Part shown: positions 1-9,078 of the stretch, one piece after another
How the letters are laid out: each line of letters begins with the position of its first letter
Numbering within the stretch: the stretch's first letter is position 1
Assembly (NCBI GenBank): GCA_012295225.1
Contig: WMKK01000009.1
Span: 331,909 to 395,908, forward strand
Direction of reading: 5' to 3'
Length of the DNA: 64,000 nt
From: Ostreococcus mediterraneus
Lineage: Eukaryota > Chlorophyta > Mamiellophyceae > Mamiellales > Bathycoccaceae
The notes under the pieces: model-generated
Database searches by the model: none
The model's input: the letters and a program-made list of their open reading frames with translations, nothing else
What the model was told of the DNA's origin: nothing
Made by a program: the position numbers and the translations under genes

Positions 1-1
1 T

Positions 2-196
2 GCCGGTCTCGTCGACTTGCACAACTCTTTCTTGGGCAAGACTGCGATCCTCGCGACGATCCTCTTCGTCACCCTCTTCCGCTCCCTTAAGGACATTGAT
101 ACCTTCAAGGAACTTGCAGACGAGGCTACTTTCTACGACAAGCAATGGAATGCTTCTTGGGAAGGTGTTGAGCGTCCTTCCGAGACGCAAAAGTAA
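2..196 (+). CDS. 3' end of an unrecognised protein, one membrane segment
   Basis: An open frame enters from the left edge and ends at TAA 194-196, giving the last 64 residues of a protein. It contains a short hydrophobic stretch (FLGKTAILATILFVTLF) followed by a charged tail ending in SETQK. Codons are almost all C-ending (ATC, CTC, GTC, TTC), more biased than most neighbours, which suggests a highly expressed gene. I do not recognise the family. A small plastid or mitochondrial membrane protein is possible, but that is a guess from hydrophobicity only. Confidence 0.6.
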   Translation, partial: AGLVDLHNSFLGKTAILATILFVTLFRSLKDIDTFKELADEATFYDKQWNASWEGVERPSETQK

Positions 197-531
197 ATGC
201 TTTTCACTTATCTTTCACAACACATCCTAGACATACGTAGCTGCTTGCACTTGAACTTTCGTTGAGAGTGAGACATCCCTTGATTGCAAAGATTATTACA
301 CCATTTTAACCCGACTTCGAAATATCATCACGCACATTTCATCGCTCTGTAGATTTTCTATTCGCAAGACGTTGCCGCCCGTTATGCTGTGCCGCTGTGT
401 GTCAACCTATGTCGCGCACTCGAAAGTGTTTTCCCTCATTGGGCGACTACACGAAACATCATTTGCGGAAGTTAGACCCGAAGTTGCATACACGTAATGA
501 TATCGGTGTCATTTGTGGCGCGGCTTGACTA
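197..531. other. Spacer: 3' UTR and promoter region
   Basis: About 335 bases between the upstream stop and the exonuclease start. It is more AT-rich than the coding DNA around it, as expected for a 3' UTR followed by a promoter. I see no RNA gene or repeat in it. Confidence 0.4.
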
Positions 532-2364
532 ATGCGCGCATTTTTGCTTCCTCGGGGCAGTGGTTTTCGTGGCGCATTCAAATTCAGCGACAACGCAAAA
601 CGAGCAAAACGAAGGACCGCGATGAGTTCACCACGCAGAGCCTTATCGACGGACAACGATGCAACTGACGTATTGCTTCCTTCAGAAGCGTTGCGCACTC
701 TCGAACAAGCGAGGAGTGATGGTTCAAAGTTTCCAGAGCTAAGAAAGCTTGTGGCGAGTTGGTTAAGCGATAGGCAACGCGTACCCGAACCCACTGTGTT
801 CGTAACGTCTTGCATCGAGATTGTGTTCGATATGCTAGAAAAGGAAGAGAAAAAGAGTATTGATGCAGCGATCAATGAAGGTAACCTCGTGACGCACTAT
901 CTTCTATTGGAATGTCTTGGACGTGTGCCTGAGGTTCGAGAAGGCGTCGCGCGGCGCCGTTTCAACAAAGAAGTAATGCGAGGTCGTATCTCATGCGAAC
1001 GAGCGAGAGCACACGCTGGCAACTTAGTGCATCGTTGTATAATGAAACCAGATGCGGTACCTGCCCGGGCGGTGGTGCGACTGATTGAGACGTTTGGTCT
1101 TGAGCTCCAAGACTTTTGCTTTGACAGTGAAGAGCTCGCAAGGGAAGCAATTGTTCGTTACACGCACTGGCTTTTAAACGACGGCAAGCTAACGTCGGCT
1201 ATTGGACTGATTTTGCACTTTGATTTGTCCGAATTTTGCACGATAGAAACGCTTATTATTTTAGCTCGTAGCAACGAGTATGCTCTTGCACAGGAGTTTG
1301 CTCAAATTCTCGACGCAGATAGGCGTCGAAGTTGGATAGAATTTTGTATAGTTGAAGGCGAGAACGAGCATAGTGCACTTCGTTACGCTCATCGTGCTGT
1401 TGTGGCGTTCAATCTTGAAACAGAATTTCCAGACGTGCGTAAAAAGTATTTCCAAAGTACGATTCGTAGAATGATTTTCAAGGGGCAATATGAAGCGGCG
1501 CTCAAACATGCCGGTTCTGAAGTCGATCTGCAAACAACAGTGATTGAGATTCTCGCTGAAATAGGTCAATTAGACTTTGCTCATGAATTTGCCGTTCGCT
1601 GTGGACTAGAATTTTGCTGCGATCCCGAGGCTTTGGCGAATTTAGTTGCCGAACGTAGAGCGACGTATTTTCAACTACCAGAGCATCTCCAAAATGCTGT
1701 GGCGTTTGCCGATGATGAATCAACACTCGTCAGTGCAGTTGAGCAATTTATACTCAATCAAGACGTTGTTGGTCTTGATACAGAATGGGGAGCCTCGGTT
1801 GGCGAGGACTCAGATAAAGCAGACACTGGTGATGTTGCGACGCTGCAGCTTGCCAGTCTTGCGGGCGTCGTTATTATCGACATTCCCAAAATCCAAGCCA
1901 CATGTCCGCACATACTCGAGCGCACTTTAGCGCCTGTATTTAAATCGCATTCTGTTTTGAAGCTTGGCTTTGCAGTCCAAGAAGATTTACGTCGTTTGGC
2001 AAAGGGTCATTCAGCGTTTGCGGAAGTTAATGCTGTCTGTGATATGCAGAGTTTGTGGAAAGTTGGTGTCTCGAAGGCAAAGGCAAGTAGATTGATTCTA
2101 GACACGCCGTGGGGATCAAAAGAAGAATCCATGCGCTATCAACCCATTGGTCTATCCACGCTGACTGCGGTTGTTCTCGGCAAGCCTTTAGATAAAGCTA
2201 TGCGAATGAGCGACTGGTCCCGGAGACCACTCCTGCCAACTCAAATCAACTACGCCGCACTCGATGCTTGGACTCTCGTCGAAGCGCATCGCGTTATTAT
2301 GGAGTCTCACCGTGACATCTTTTCAAAATTAATCGCTGACGTGCGCAAATCGCATGTGTTTTAG
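532..2364 (+). CDS. DEDDy 3'-5' exonuclease domain protein (Mut-7/EXD-like)
   Basis: A 610-residue protein. The last third is an RNase D-type 3'-5' exonuclease domain. Motif I is LDTEW with Asp416 and Glu418. Motif II is QEDLRRL with Asp485. Motif III is YAALDA with Tyr574 and Asp578, the Yx3D form of the DEDDy class. All four metal ligands and the tyrosine are therefore present, so the enzyme is probably active on RNA or DNA 3' ends. The first 400 residues have no named domain that I recognise and look helical; this layout resembles Mut-7/EXD3 proteins, which trim small RNAs or mRNA 3' ends. The substrate here is unknown. The ATG at 532 starts a basic N-terminus; a second ATG at 622 (MSSPRRAL) is a plausible alternative. 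Confidence 0.8.
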   Translation: MRAFLLPRGSGFRGAFKFSDNAKRAKRRTAMSSPRRALSTDNDATDVLLPSEALRTLEQARSDGSKFPELRKLVASWLSDRQRVPEPTVFVTSCIEIVFDMLEKEEKKSIDAAINEGNLVTHYLLLECLGRVPEVREGVARRRFNKEVMRGRISCERARAHAGNLVHRCIMKPDAVPARAVVRLIETFGLELQDFCFDSEELAREAIVRYTHWLLNDGKLTSAIGLILHFDLSEFCTIETLIILARSNEYALAQEFAQILDADRRRSWIEFCIVEGENEHSALRYAHRAVVAFNLETEFPDVRKKYFQSTIRRMIFKGQYEAALKHAGSEVDLQTTVIEILAEIGQLDFAHEFAVRCGLEFCCDPEALANLVAERRATYFQLPEHLQNAVAFADDESTLVSAVEQFILNQDVVGLDTEWGASVGEDSDKADTGDVATLQLASLAGVVIIDIPKIQATCPHILERTLAPVFKSHSVLKLGFAVQEDLRRLAKGHSAFAEVNAVCDMQSLWKVGVSKAKASRLILDTPWGSKEESMRYQPIGLSTLTAVVLGKPLDKAMRMSDWSRRPLLPTQINYAALDAWTLVEAHRVIMESHRDIFSKLIADVRKSHVF

Positions 2365-2450
2365 AAATGTTGTAACAAGTAGAAAAAGTACAGAAAAAAG
2401 CGCGTCAGAACGAGACCACGCATTACCACGCACGTTCCCGAGTTAGCGAC

Positions 2451-4598
2451 ATGTCAATCGACGGCGAACTCAGTGCGCTGGCGATTCATGACGTGGGCGA
2501 TGCGCATGTCGCGCGCATCACGCACGATGTCTTAAGTTATTGGTTCCCGTCACGCAAGCAGTCCCTGGACCACGTGTATAAAAAGAAGTGGTTCGCGTCA
2601 GACGACACGTTGGCGGCCGTCGATACGGAGATACGTACGAATTTTAGCGAGCTCTTGCATGTTGTCGAGAAACTTAACACACAGGGTAAGAGTACAAGCA
2701 GCGAAGACGTCTTGAGGTCCCACAGCGAATGGTTAAAGTTCCCACAGAGCACAAGCGCGCTGGTCGTCATCCTTGACCAATTCAGCCGTCACGTCTACAG
2801 GAACGATGTTGACCGCGATGCGAAGGTTGAAATCAATGACGCTGTAGCGGTTGCGATAGTAGAAGATGTTTTAGATAATAAGCCAGAGTGGATGTCCGAG
2901 CTCACGGTGTCGCAACAAGTATTTCTGCTCATGCCGTTCAGGCACACGCAAAAGTCGTGTCCGCGGTTGTTGAGATGTCTGGAGTTGATTGACGCTAGGG
3001 CAGAACTTGAGATGGAAAACCGTGCTTTATTGGATAGATTTCGTAAAACAACGCTGAGATGCTATCAAGATTTAGCCGGGAAGCAACATAAAGATGGAGA
3101 TAATATATTAGAGCGTGCAGAGTTCACTCCGACAGACGAGGTAATGCGAGCAATGCCGTCGCACGCTCTTTACAAGACGATTGGGAAGTTTATGCAGGAG
3201 AACATGAGAGAGTTTGGGAACACTATAGCCGTGTCACTCAGTGGCGGGGTTGATTCTATGGTCCTCGCATACATTCTAAAGCATCAAGGCTACGAAGTCG
3301 TGACTTTACATCTCGACTATAAAAATAGGCCAGAGAGCACTGAAGAGGCAGATTTTGTTGATGATTGGAGCGCAAGACACGGCATGAAATTCGAGCGTCG
3401 CACGGTTGATCAAATACGACGAGGTGTCACTCCTCGGGAACAGTACGAGATCGAGTCGCGGCGCATTCGCTACGGGTTCTACAAGGAGGAAGGCCTCAAG
3501 TATGACTTTCCGGCAGTGCTCCTTGGGCACCATCACGGAGACGTACAGGAGAACATCATCACAAACTTGATGCGTGGGGCCAATTTATTGTCGGTTAATG
3601 GAATGAGTGAGCAAGGTATAGTCGAAGGTGTGCGTATCTGGCGACCAATGCTTCCGCACATAAAAGATGACGTCCTTGACTTTGCCCACACATATGGCGT
3701 GCCATACTTTCTTGATTCCACGCCGACGTGGAGTACTCGAGGAAAGTTACGAAACCAGCTCGTACCTTTACTCGAAGACATGTTTGGCGTAGGATTTTTA
3801 CGCAATTTAAGTATGATAGGAGAAAACAGCGAGCAGCTGTGTGCCATGGTAGACGGGTCTATTTTCAAGCCTTTTTGGGATGCGACGAGAATGAGCGACG
3901 TGGGCTGTTACGTCGACTACACGGCGTTCATGACGCAACCCATATTTTTCTGGAAACAAGTGATTCGAGAAACTTGCCACGGGCTTGGGACAAGTATGAT
4001 GAAAGAGCGTTCGGTTAGAACGTTATTGAGTCGAATTAGACGAGAGCGTACGAGTAAGGATGGGTGGATAACGCTGAAAAGAGAGAATGCGACGTTTGTA
4101 GAGGGCAATACTTTTGCTATGTTTGCTACAGAGTTTATGCCTAGATCTGATGTGATCCAACCCGGGATGAGAGTGATTATGGATGCACAAGAACATTCAT
4201 TTGAGCTTGGGAAGTGGTCCATTTCTCTCAAGGTTGTGCCTAATGTAGCCGCAGACGGCTCGAGGTGCTTGAACGAGCCCGCGCTCGACGTTTGGCGCGT
4301 GCTAGAGAATGACATCACGTATCACATTCCATTCGATAACGCGCCCGTGACGTACATTATGGACCCTGAAGTGCGTTTTCAAGTCACGCGAGGTTTAGAT
4401 CCTGCAGTACGCGATGCGATACCTTTCATCGTTCCCACTGAAATCAGCTCAAAGAGCTCGCCAGGAGCGTCGAAACCTGTGCGTAAAATGAAAACATGGT
4501 CTCAAGAAGCACTGGAGGCACCGCACTGCGTGCAAGTGACGCTAAAATTTAGCAGAACCAAACTCTACGTTGTCGCCGACGACGGTGACGTAGAATGA
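2451..4598 (+). CDS. DUF924 domain fused to a TilS/MesJ-type PP-loop ATPase
   Basis: A single 715-residue frame with two parts. Residues about 25-205 match the DUF924 pattern (VLSYWF near 27, LDQFSRHVYRN 109-119, FLLMPFRHTQ 158-167). From about 255 there is an N-type PP-loop ATPase with SLSGGVDSM (loop 264-269), then HHHGDVQENIITNLMRGA, typical of tRNA(Ile)-lysidine synthase (TilS). TilS makes lysidine at the wobble base of tRNA-Ile(CAU), so in a green alga its natural place is the plastid, yet the N-terminus (MSIDGELSALAIHD) is acidic and not a clear transit peptide. About 200 residues follow the ATPase core with no motif I can name. The reading frame is uninterrupted across the join, so this is a true fusion, not two genes. 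The role of DUF924 is unknown to me. Confidence 0.8.
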   Translation: MSIDGELSALAIHDVGDAHVARITHDVLSYWFPSRKQSLDHVYKKKWFASDDTLAAVDTEIRTNFSELLHVVEKLNTQGKSTSSEDVLRSHSEWLKFPQSTSALVVILDQFSRHVYRNDVDRDAKVEINDAVAVAIVEDVLDNKPEWMSELTVSQQVFLLMPFRHTQKSCPRLLRCLELIDARAELEMENRALLDRFRKTTLRCYQDLAGKQHKDGDNILERAEFTPTDEVMRAMPSHALYKTIGKFMQENMREFGNTIAVSLSGGVDSMVLAYILKHQGYEVVTLHLDYKNRPESTEEADFVDDWSARHGMKFERRTVDQIRRGVTPREQYEIESRRIRYGFYKEEGLKYDFPAVLLGHHHGDVQENIITNLMRGANLLSVNGMSEQGIVEGVRIWRPMLPHIKDDVLDFAHTYGVPYFLDSTPTWSTRGKLRNQLVPLLEDMFGVGFLRNLSMIGENSEQLCAMVDGSIFKPFWDATRMSDVGCYVDYTAFMTQPIFFWKQVIRETCHGLGTSMMKERSVRTLLSRIRRERTSKDGWITLKRENATFVEGNTFAMFATEFMPRSDVIQPGMRVIMDAQEHSFELGKWSISLKVVPNVAADGSRCLNEPALDVWRVLENDITYHIPFDNAPVTYIMDPEVRFQVTRGLDPAVRDAIPFIVPTEISSKSSPGASKPVRKMKTWSQEALEAPHCVQVTLKFSRTKLYVVADDGDVE

Positions 4599-4649
4599 TA
4601 GCATTAGCCTCAATATACATACGCGAGCGTCGTTCATTTTTGTCTTTCC

Positions 4650-4907
4650 TCATCCTTCCCCTGTGTGCGGTCCTTTCAGTGATACCTGCCAATTACTCGA
4701 CTTTTTATCCATGTTTGAAAACGCATTCAACCTATCCAAACCATCTCGCGCGATGTTCAACCGATGAGCGATCTCGGCGTCATCCGTCAACGTCTTGTGC
4801 GCTCGAAACTCCTGTTTAATCTCATCCACGATGGCGAGCTTGTTTCGACTTGGAAACCGCAACGCCGAACGGAGCACGGCGCGGTAGAGGTGTATGGTGT
4901 TCGTCAT
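4650..4907 (-). CDS. LYR-motif (Complex1_LYR) mitochondrial protein
   Basis: An 85-residue protein with the Complex1_LYR signature: LYRAVLRSALRFPSRNK near the start, then EIKQEFRAHKTLTDD and a helical second half ending the domain at GLDRLNAF. LYR proteins are small mitochondrial adaptors for acyl carrier protein, Fe-S transfer or assembly of respiratory complexes. Which LYRM this is cannot be decided from sequence alone. I start at the ATG at 4907 (MTNTIHLYR). A longer frame exists, but only from GTG. Its 3' end faces the PP-loop gene 51 bases away. There is no obvious presequence, which is common for this family. Confidence 0.8.
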   Translation of the reverse strand: MTNTIHLYRAVLRSALRFPSRNKLAIVDEIKQEFRAHKTLTDDAEIAHRLNIARDGLDRLNAFSNMDKKSSNWQVSLKGPHTGEG

Positions 4908-5066
4908 CGCCTTGCACACCCTTGCACGCCCAGGTGGGACGTTCGCTGCGCGCGCACGTCCGCGGCACCGCGTTCTGACGTCGACCGATGACGTTGACGA
5001 CGAAGAAGATGATTAGTTGCAAAAAAACGCCTCGCGCGTGTCGTCAGTGTGGGACGCGTGCGAGCC

Positions 5067-6737
5067 ATGGCGCTCCGTCGCGCGTTTATCGGTGCTGGCG
5101 CGGCGGCGACGACGGCGTTGGGGGCGTATACCGCTAACGAAGAAGGCGCACGACGCAGCGTGGTGTTCTGGTCCAACGCGTTTCCAGTGTACGCGCAGTA
5201 CCGCGCGGTGCAAGCCAGGCACCGTGATGCGAAGAAACTCGGCGTACCTTCGTGGTTGGGGGTGACGTTAAACGATGATGAGGCGAATGCGGCGTATGAA
5301 GCGTTACATGACAAGTACGCGGTACCAGTGAGAGATTTGGTGTACGAAATGCGCGGATTCTACCTGAAGAATGCGCAGTTGTTGTCGACGCGGGATGACT
5401 TTGTGCCGGCTCAATACTTGGATTGGTGTAAAGATACTCAAGATAAAGCCCCGGTAGAAATGAAAACGGGTGAGGCGCGAAAGATTGCCGAACGAGAATT
5501 AGCATCAAATGGTCACGTTGGCGTTTTCGAGGAATGGGATGAAACGCCTATTGGGGTGGCGAGTATCGGGCAAGCGCACCGCGCCAAGCTCAGCGAAAAG
5601 TACGGTGGAGGGACAGTCGTCGTCAAGGTTCAAGCGCCAGGGATTGAGCGGCGATTTCGAGCTGACATTCGAACGTGCATTGACTTTTGCAAGCTTGCAA
5701 TGCCGCAGCACGTCCCTCCATTAGAAGAGATCGAAAGGCAGTTCCTTACTGAGTTTGACTACCGCGCCGAAGCAGATAATTTAGACGATGTGCGCGCGAC
5801 GGTGATGCCCAAGTGGGGCAAGCATATATACATTCCTGCACCGCACAAAGAGCTATGCACGAAAGAAGTATTAGTTATGGACGAAGTACCGGGTAAGAGA
5901 CTAGTTGATGGAATTCGCGACGCTTTTGCAGCCATTGCACGTTTCAAAGGAGTGTCTGCGAGCGATTTAGAAGCGCTAGAACGCAAAACAATTCAGGGCG
6001 GCAGCCTGACGGGTCAAGATTTGCAGCAAGCTGCGAAGAAAACACGCCGATTGAATGCGTTGTTATCCTTCCAGCACGCACTCTTGGCACCAATCAAGAT
6101 ACTTTACAATGTATCGCCTTTGCGCGTAGTCACGGGACCGGTGAATCGACAACCGCCACCAAAATTATTGAACTTGGGAACGTTGCTTCAGCTCTTAGTG
6201 GACGTGCACGCCTTCGAAATTTTCGAAACAGGCGTATTCAACGGTGACCCGCACCCTGGAAACATCATCTTGATGCCTGATGGTAGGTTGGGGTTGATTG
6301 ACTATGGCCAAGTGAAAAGGATAGATTTGGATGTGCGACGCGCGTACGCAAAGCTCATCTTGGCTGTCGCGAAGGGCGATGCTGAAGAATGCCATCGACT
6401 TGTACAATCAAGTAAACCAGAAGGCTTTGGAGCAAAAAGTAAAAACGCGTCTGTCGACGTCAGTTATAAGCTCGCAACGTTTTGGAATGACAGAGATACG
6501 CCAGACGTTACAGAGGGATTGAATTTACAAGAGTTCTTGGATGAAATGGAAGCTCGAGATCCCGTGATTAAGGCACCGGATGAAATGGTCATGATTGCTC
6601 GCGTTTCTGTTCTCTTACGAGGCATGGGGAATGCGTTTAACATTCGTCTTCGCATGGCAGAGGCGTGGAGAGCGCACGCCGAGCGGCTCTTGAAGCGCAC
6701 CGATCCAGAGTATTACCTCCTGCTCGAGAAAAATTAG
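5067..6737 (+). CDS. ABC1/ADCK/UbiB-family atypical protein kinase-like protein
   Basis: A 556-residue protein of the ABC1 (UbiB/ADCK) family, atypical kinases or ATPases linked to quinone and lipid metabolism in mitochondria and plastids. Visible motifs in order: YLKNAQLLSTRDDFVP (about 99-115, the KxGQ position), IGVASIGQAHRAKL (Ala-rich loop), VVVKVQAPG (nucleotide-site Lys about 187), EFDYRAEADNL, the hinge VLVMDEVPGKRL, DPHPGN (Asp394, Asn399) and IDYGQ (Asp412, equivalent to the kinase DFG Asp). The N-terminus (MALRRAFIGAGAAATTALGAY) could be a mitochondrial or plastid presequence with a hydrophobic segment. The normally KxGQ signature reads KNAQ, with Ala for Gly. The ATG at 5067 has a good context (gagccATGg); the frame extends upstream only to GTG. 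Subgroup and substrate are unresolved. Confidence 0.88.
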   Translation: MALRRAFIGAGAAATTALGAYTANEEGARRSVVFWSNAFPVYAQYRAVQARHRDAKKLGVPSWLGVTLNDDEANAAYEALHDKYAVPVRDLVYEMRGFYLKNAQLLSTRDDFVPAQYLDWCKDTQDKAPVEMKTGEARKIAERELASNGHVGVFEEWDETPIGVASIGQAHRAKLSEKYGGGTVVVKVQAPGIERRFRADIRTCIDFCKLAMPQHVPPLEEIERQFLTEFDYRAEADNLDDVRATVMPKWGKHIYIPAPHKELCTKEVLVMDEVPGKRLVDGIRDAFAAIARFKGVSASDLEALERKTIQGGSLTGQDLQQAAKKTRRLNALLSFQHALLAPIKILYNVSPLRVVTGPVNRQPPPKLLNLGTLLQLLVDVHAFEIFETGVFNGDPHPGNIILMPDGRLGLIDYGQVKRIDLDVRRAYAKLILAVAKGDAEECHRLVQSSKPEGFGAKSKNASVDVSYKLATFWNDRDTPDVTEGLNLQEFLDEMEARDPVIKAPDEMVMIARVSVLLRGMGNAFNIRLRMAEAWRAHAERLLKRTDPEYYLLLEKN

Positions 6738-6797
6738 AGTTACTCACGAAGAGGTTAGCATATTCTTCTAAAAGAGTGTAGTATTATAAGGTAGAGT

Positions 6798-8375
6798 TTA
6801 TTGTTTGACTATCAACGCAACGATCACTCGTTCGTCCTCGACCGTTAAGGTGAGCGACACGCCGGCTTTCGCCTTGTTCTTCTTGCTCGCACCTTTCTTC
6901 TTCTCTTTTGCCGCGGTAGCCTTCTTTTCCTTTGCGGCAGAGCCCTTCTTGGCTTTTTCTTCCTCTTCTTCTTCATCTGGCAAACCAGCGGCAATTCTTT
7001 CTTTCTTCACCTTTCGGCGTTCTAAGAATTCTTCCTTCTTCGCCTCGATGGCGTCCACTGCGCTGGGCACTTCCGAAGTCTTGGACACGGCACTGACTGA
7101 AATCTTGGCAAAGTAACCCAAGGTGTCGAGAGAAAATTGCATGTGCTCGTCGTCGTTGTTTTGGTTCTTCTTACCGTTTTGCTTCTTAGACTTTTTGTTA
7201 TATCTAGAGCTGACGGCGAACATGTCGTCGTCTTCGTCTTCGTCGCGCTTGAGAAGCACCATGCCGTCCATCGCCTTGGTGACGCTCTCTGTCGTTGCCG
7301 CACTTTCTTCCTCCTTCTTAGCCGGCGCAGCAACGCGCGAATCGAACTTGGACAAGTACACCAACAACGTATCGCACGCAGCAACTTCTTCTTCAAAAGG
7401 TTCGGGGGCGTTTTCCAATTCCCAACGCTTGCGCTCTTCTTCGCGCGCGTTGCGCTCCTCTTGGCTAGCTTCCCACTGCTTTTGCTTTTCCGCCTTTTGA
7501 TAGGCGCGGAACTGCTTCTCACGCGCCCAATACTTGTCCTCTTCCTTCTTGTGCGCTTCGCGAAGAACGCGCATCTCTTCTCGCGTCGCCTTAATGACTT
7601 CATATGCCGCGTTCTTCTCCTCGATGAGCTTGGGCACGTTGGCGTTAGCCGCGTCATCTTTGCTTTTAGACGCATCCAAAATCGATCGAATCTTCGCTTG
7701 ATCCGACTTCACCGCGTTGATTTCAGTATCTTTCGCGCGAATACGTTCCGAGAACGTCTTTCGGGCCAACTCAAAGTCGTTAATCTGCGCTTGCTTTTCG
7801 GCGTATTCCTTGACAAAGTCGCGATTTTTATTCAGCGTCTTGATTTGATCAACCAACTTCTTCTCCTCCGTCAACGACATGGTTTCGTGAGAAATCTTGT
7901 GATCGATTCTCGCAATTTCCGCATCAATAGATTCATTAGTTAAGAACTTGGACACCGCGCGCATCGCATTGGCTGCGTCTCGAATAGCGTTTCGCCGTTC
8001 GTCATTCGTCGCGAGCTCGCTTCGAAGCGCGTTGCGCTCGGCAATCTTCGTATTCGCCAACGTCGTCAATTCCGCCAACCGATCGCGCATCGGTTGATTC
8101 TCATTCGCGCTTTGCTTACGATGATCACGCTTCGTGTTCACCACGGCTTTAATCTCTTCGATGCGCTTTTGCTTCGCATCGGTAATCTCCATCAGTGTCG
8201 CGATCTTCGCCGCGAACCCATCGCGGTCGGGCTTGGGCAGTCGTTCGACGCGCTTCACCGCGACGTCAACGACGTCAACGTCGTTCGTAACGCCAGCATC
8301 CTTGACTGTCACCCCCTTGACGTGCATCTCGTGTTCCACCGCCGCTCTTTCAGCGCGCGCTGGGTCAGTCACCAT
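6798..8375 (-). CDS. Bfr1-like coiled-coil protein (nuclear segregation/polysome-associated family)
   Basis: A 525-residue, highly charged protein that is mostly coiled coil. The central region (LPKPDRDGFAAKIATLMEI, RIEEIKAVVNTKRD, then an IDAEIARIDHKISHETMSLT segment and LVDQIKTLNKNRDFVKEYAE) follows the pattern of the Bfr1 family. These are cytoplasmic RNA- or ribosome-associated proteins in fungi; plant relatives include proton pump interactor-like proteins. The C-terminus has long Lys/Glu/Ala runs. The frame opens 88 codons further upstream, but that part is Arg/Pro-rich and contains no conserved sequence, so I choose the ATG at 8375 (MVTDPARAERAAV). Function in algae is not established; the family call is by pattern. 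Confidence 0.65.
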   Translation of the reverse strand: MVTDPARAERAAVEHEMHVKGVTVKDAGVTNDVDVVDVAVKRVERLPKPDRDGFAAKIATLMEITDAKQKRIEEIKAVVNTKRDHRKQSANENQPMRDRLAELTTLANTKIAERNALRSELATNDERRNAIRDAANAMRAVSKFLTNESIDAEIARIDHKISHETMSLTEEKKLVDQIKTLNKNRDFVKEYAEKQAQINDFELARKTFSERIRAKDTEINAVKSDQAKIRSILDASKSKDDAANANVPKLIEEKNAAYEVIKATREEMRVLREAHKKEEDKYWAREKQFRAYQKAEKQKQWEASQEERNAREEERKRWELENAPEPFEEEVAACDTLLVYLSKFDSRVAAPAKKEEESAATTESVTKAMDGMVLLKRDEDEDDDMFAVSSRYNKKSKKQNGKKNQNNDDEHMQFSLDTLGYFAKISVSAVSKTSEVPSAVDAIEAKKEEFLERRKVKKERIAAGLPDEEEEEEKAKKGSAAKEKKATAAKEKKKGASKKNKAKAGVSLTLTVEDERVIVALIVKQ

Positions 8376-8796
8376 GCGCGCCGTCGTCGTCGGGCGGTCG
8401 AAAACGCCGCGGGGATCGGGGCGCGTTGGGTGCCTACGACTGTCGCGCGTCGTCGACGACTGCGTGTGCGATGGCGTGTGCGGTTGCGCGATGGCGGTTG
8501 CGCGAACACGAGGGCGATCGAACGCGAACGAACGCGCGGGCGAGTGACGACGCCACACGACGACGACGACGGGCGACGACAACCCCGCGTTTGTGGGGTG
8601 TCGACAGATGGGAATAATCTCGAAAAAGTTCCGCGCCACGGGACGACCTCTCGTCGGGTCTACTGAAGAGGCAAAAACACTAACAAATAATTAAAAATGT
8701 TAATGATGGGCTTGAAAGATGCGAAATAATGAACTGGTTGTTTTTATCTTAAAACGTTAAAAATAAAAAAATGTATATAGTTAAAAAAGGATAAAA
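8376..8796. other. Spacer between the Bfr1-like gene and tRNA-Pro
   Basis: About 420 bases. The first part, next to the Bfr1-like start, is GC-rich with many CGA/GTC triplets and is the likely promoter and 5' UTR. From about 8665 to 8796 the DNA turns AT-rich (runs such as aaaaataaaaaaatgtatatag). The T-run that ends tRNA-Pro transcription on the minus strand lies at its right edge. Confidence 0.4.
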
Positions 8797-8895
8797 GGGG
8801 GGCACCGGGATTCGAACCCGGGACCTCTCGCAGATTTAGATTTCGTGCGTACACTATGACCCAAAGCGAGAATCATACCCCTAGACCATGCCCCC
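8797..8895 (-). tRNA. tRNA-Pro (anticodon TGG) with a 27-nt intron
   Basis: The reverse complement folds as a tRNA. The acceptor stem is GGGGGCA (8895-8889) with TGCCCCC (8804-8798) and discriminator C at 8797. The A box is TGGTCTAGGGG and the B box GGTTCGAATCC. The anticodon arm is CTCGC-TTTGGGT-GCGAG with anticodon TGG at 8863-8861. A 27-nt intron (8859-8833) sits one base 3' of the anticodon, the canonical place for eukaryotic nuclear tRNA introns. Removing it leaves a 72-nt tRNA. A TTTT Pol III terminator follows directly (plus-strand aaaa 8793-8796). The 3' CCA is not encoded, as expected. Confidence 0.96.
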
Positions 8896-9000
8896 TGCGA
8901 CTATACTATGCGGTGATTTTGGTTAACAAAATCCCGTGCATTGTGGATGAAGGCTAAACCCTATTCAATGAACGTGTCATTGGCATACATGTCAAAAGTT

Positions 9001-9078
9001 ATGGGTAGAAATTGTTCCACCGCGATGAGTCAAACGAAGCGACGACGACGACACTCGTCGACGCGCTTCGGTTCGTGA
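9001..9078 (+). other. Upstream open reading frame (25 codons) overlapping the next start
   Basis: A short frame from ATG 9001 (a second in-frame ATG is at 9025) encodes a basic peptide containing QTKRRRRHSS and ends at TGA 9076-9078. Its stop overlaps the first in-frame ATG of the downstream gene as TGATG. If both lie in the mRNA, this is a termination-reinitiation arrangement. The transcription start is unknown, so whether the uORF is transcribed is unproven. Confidence 0.35.

Noticed and set aside
7137-7943. Long plus-strand frame of about 268 codons
   Set aside because: It lies antisense to the Bfr1-like coding region, is Arg/Leu/Phe-rich and has no domain. It is the mirror of Lys/Glu-rich codons.
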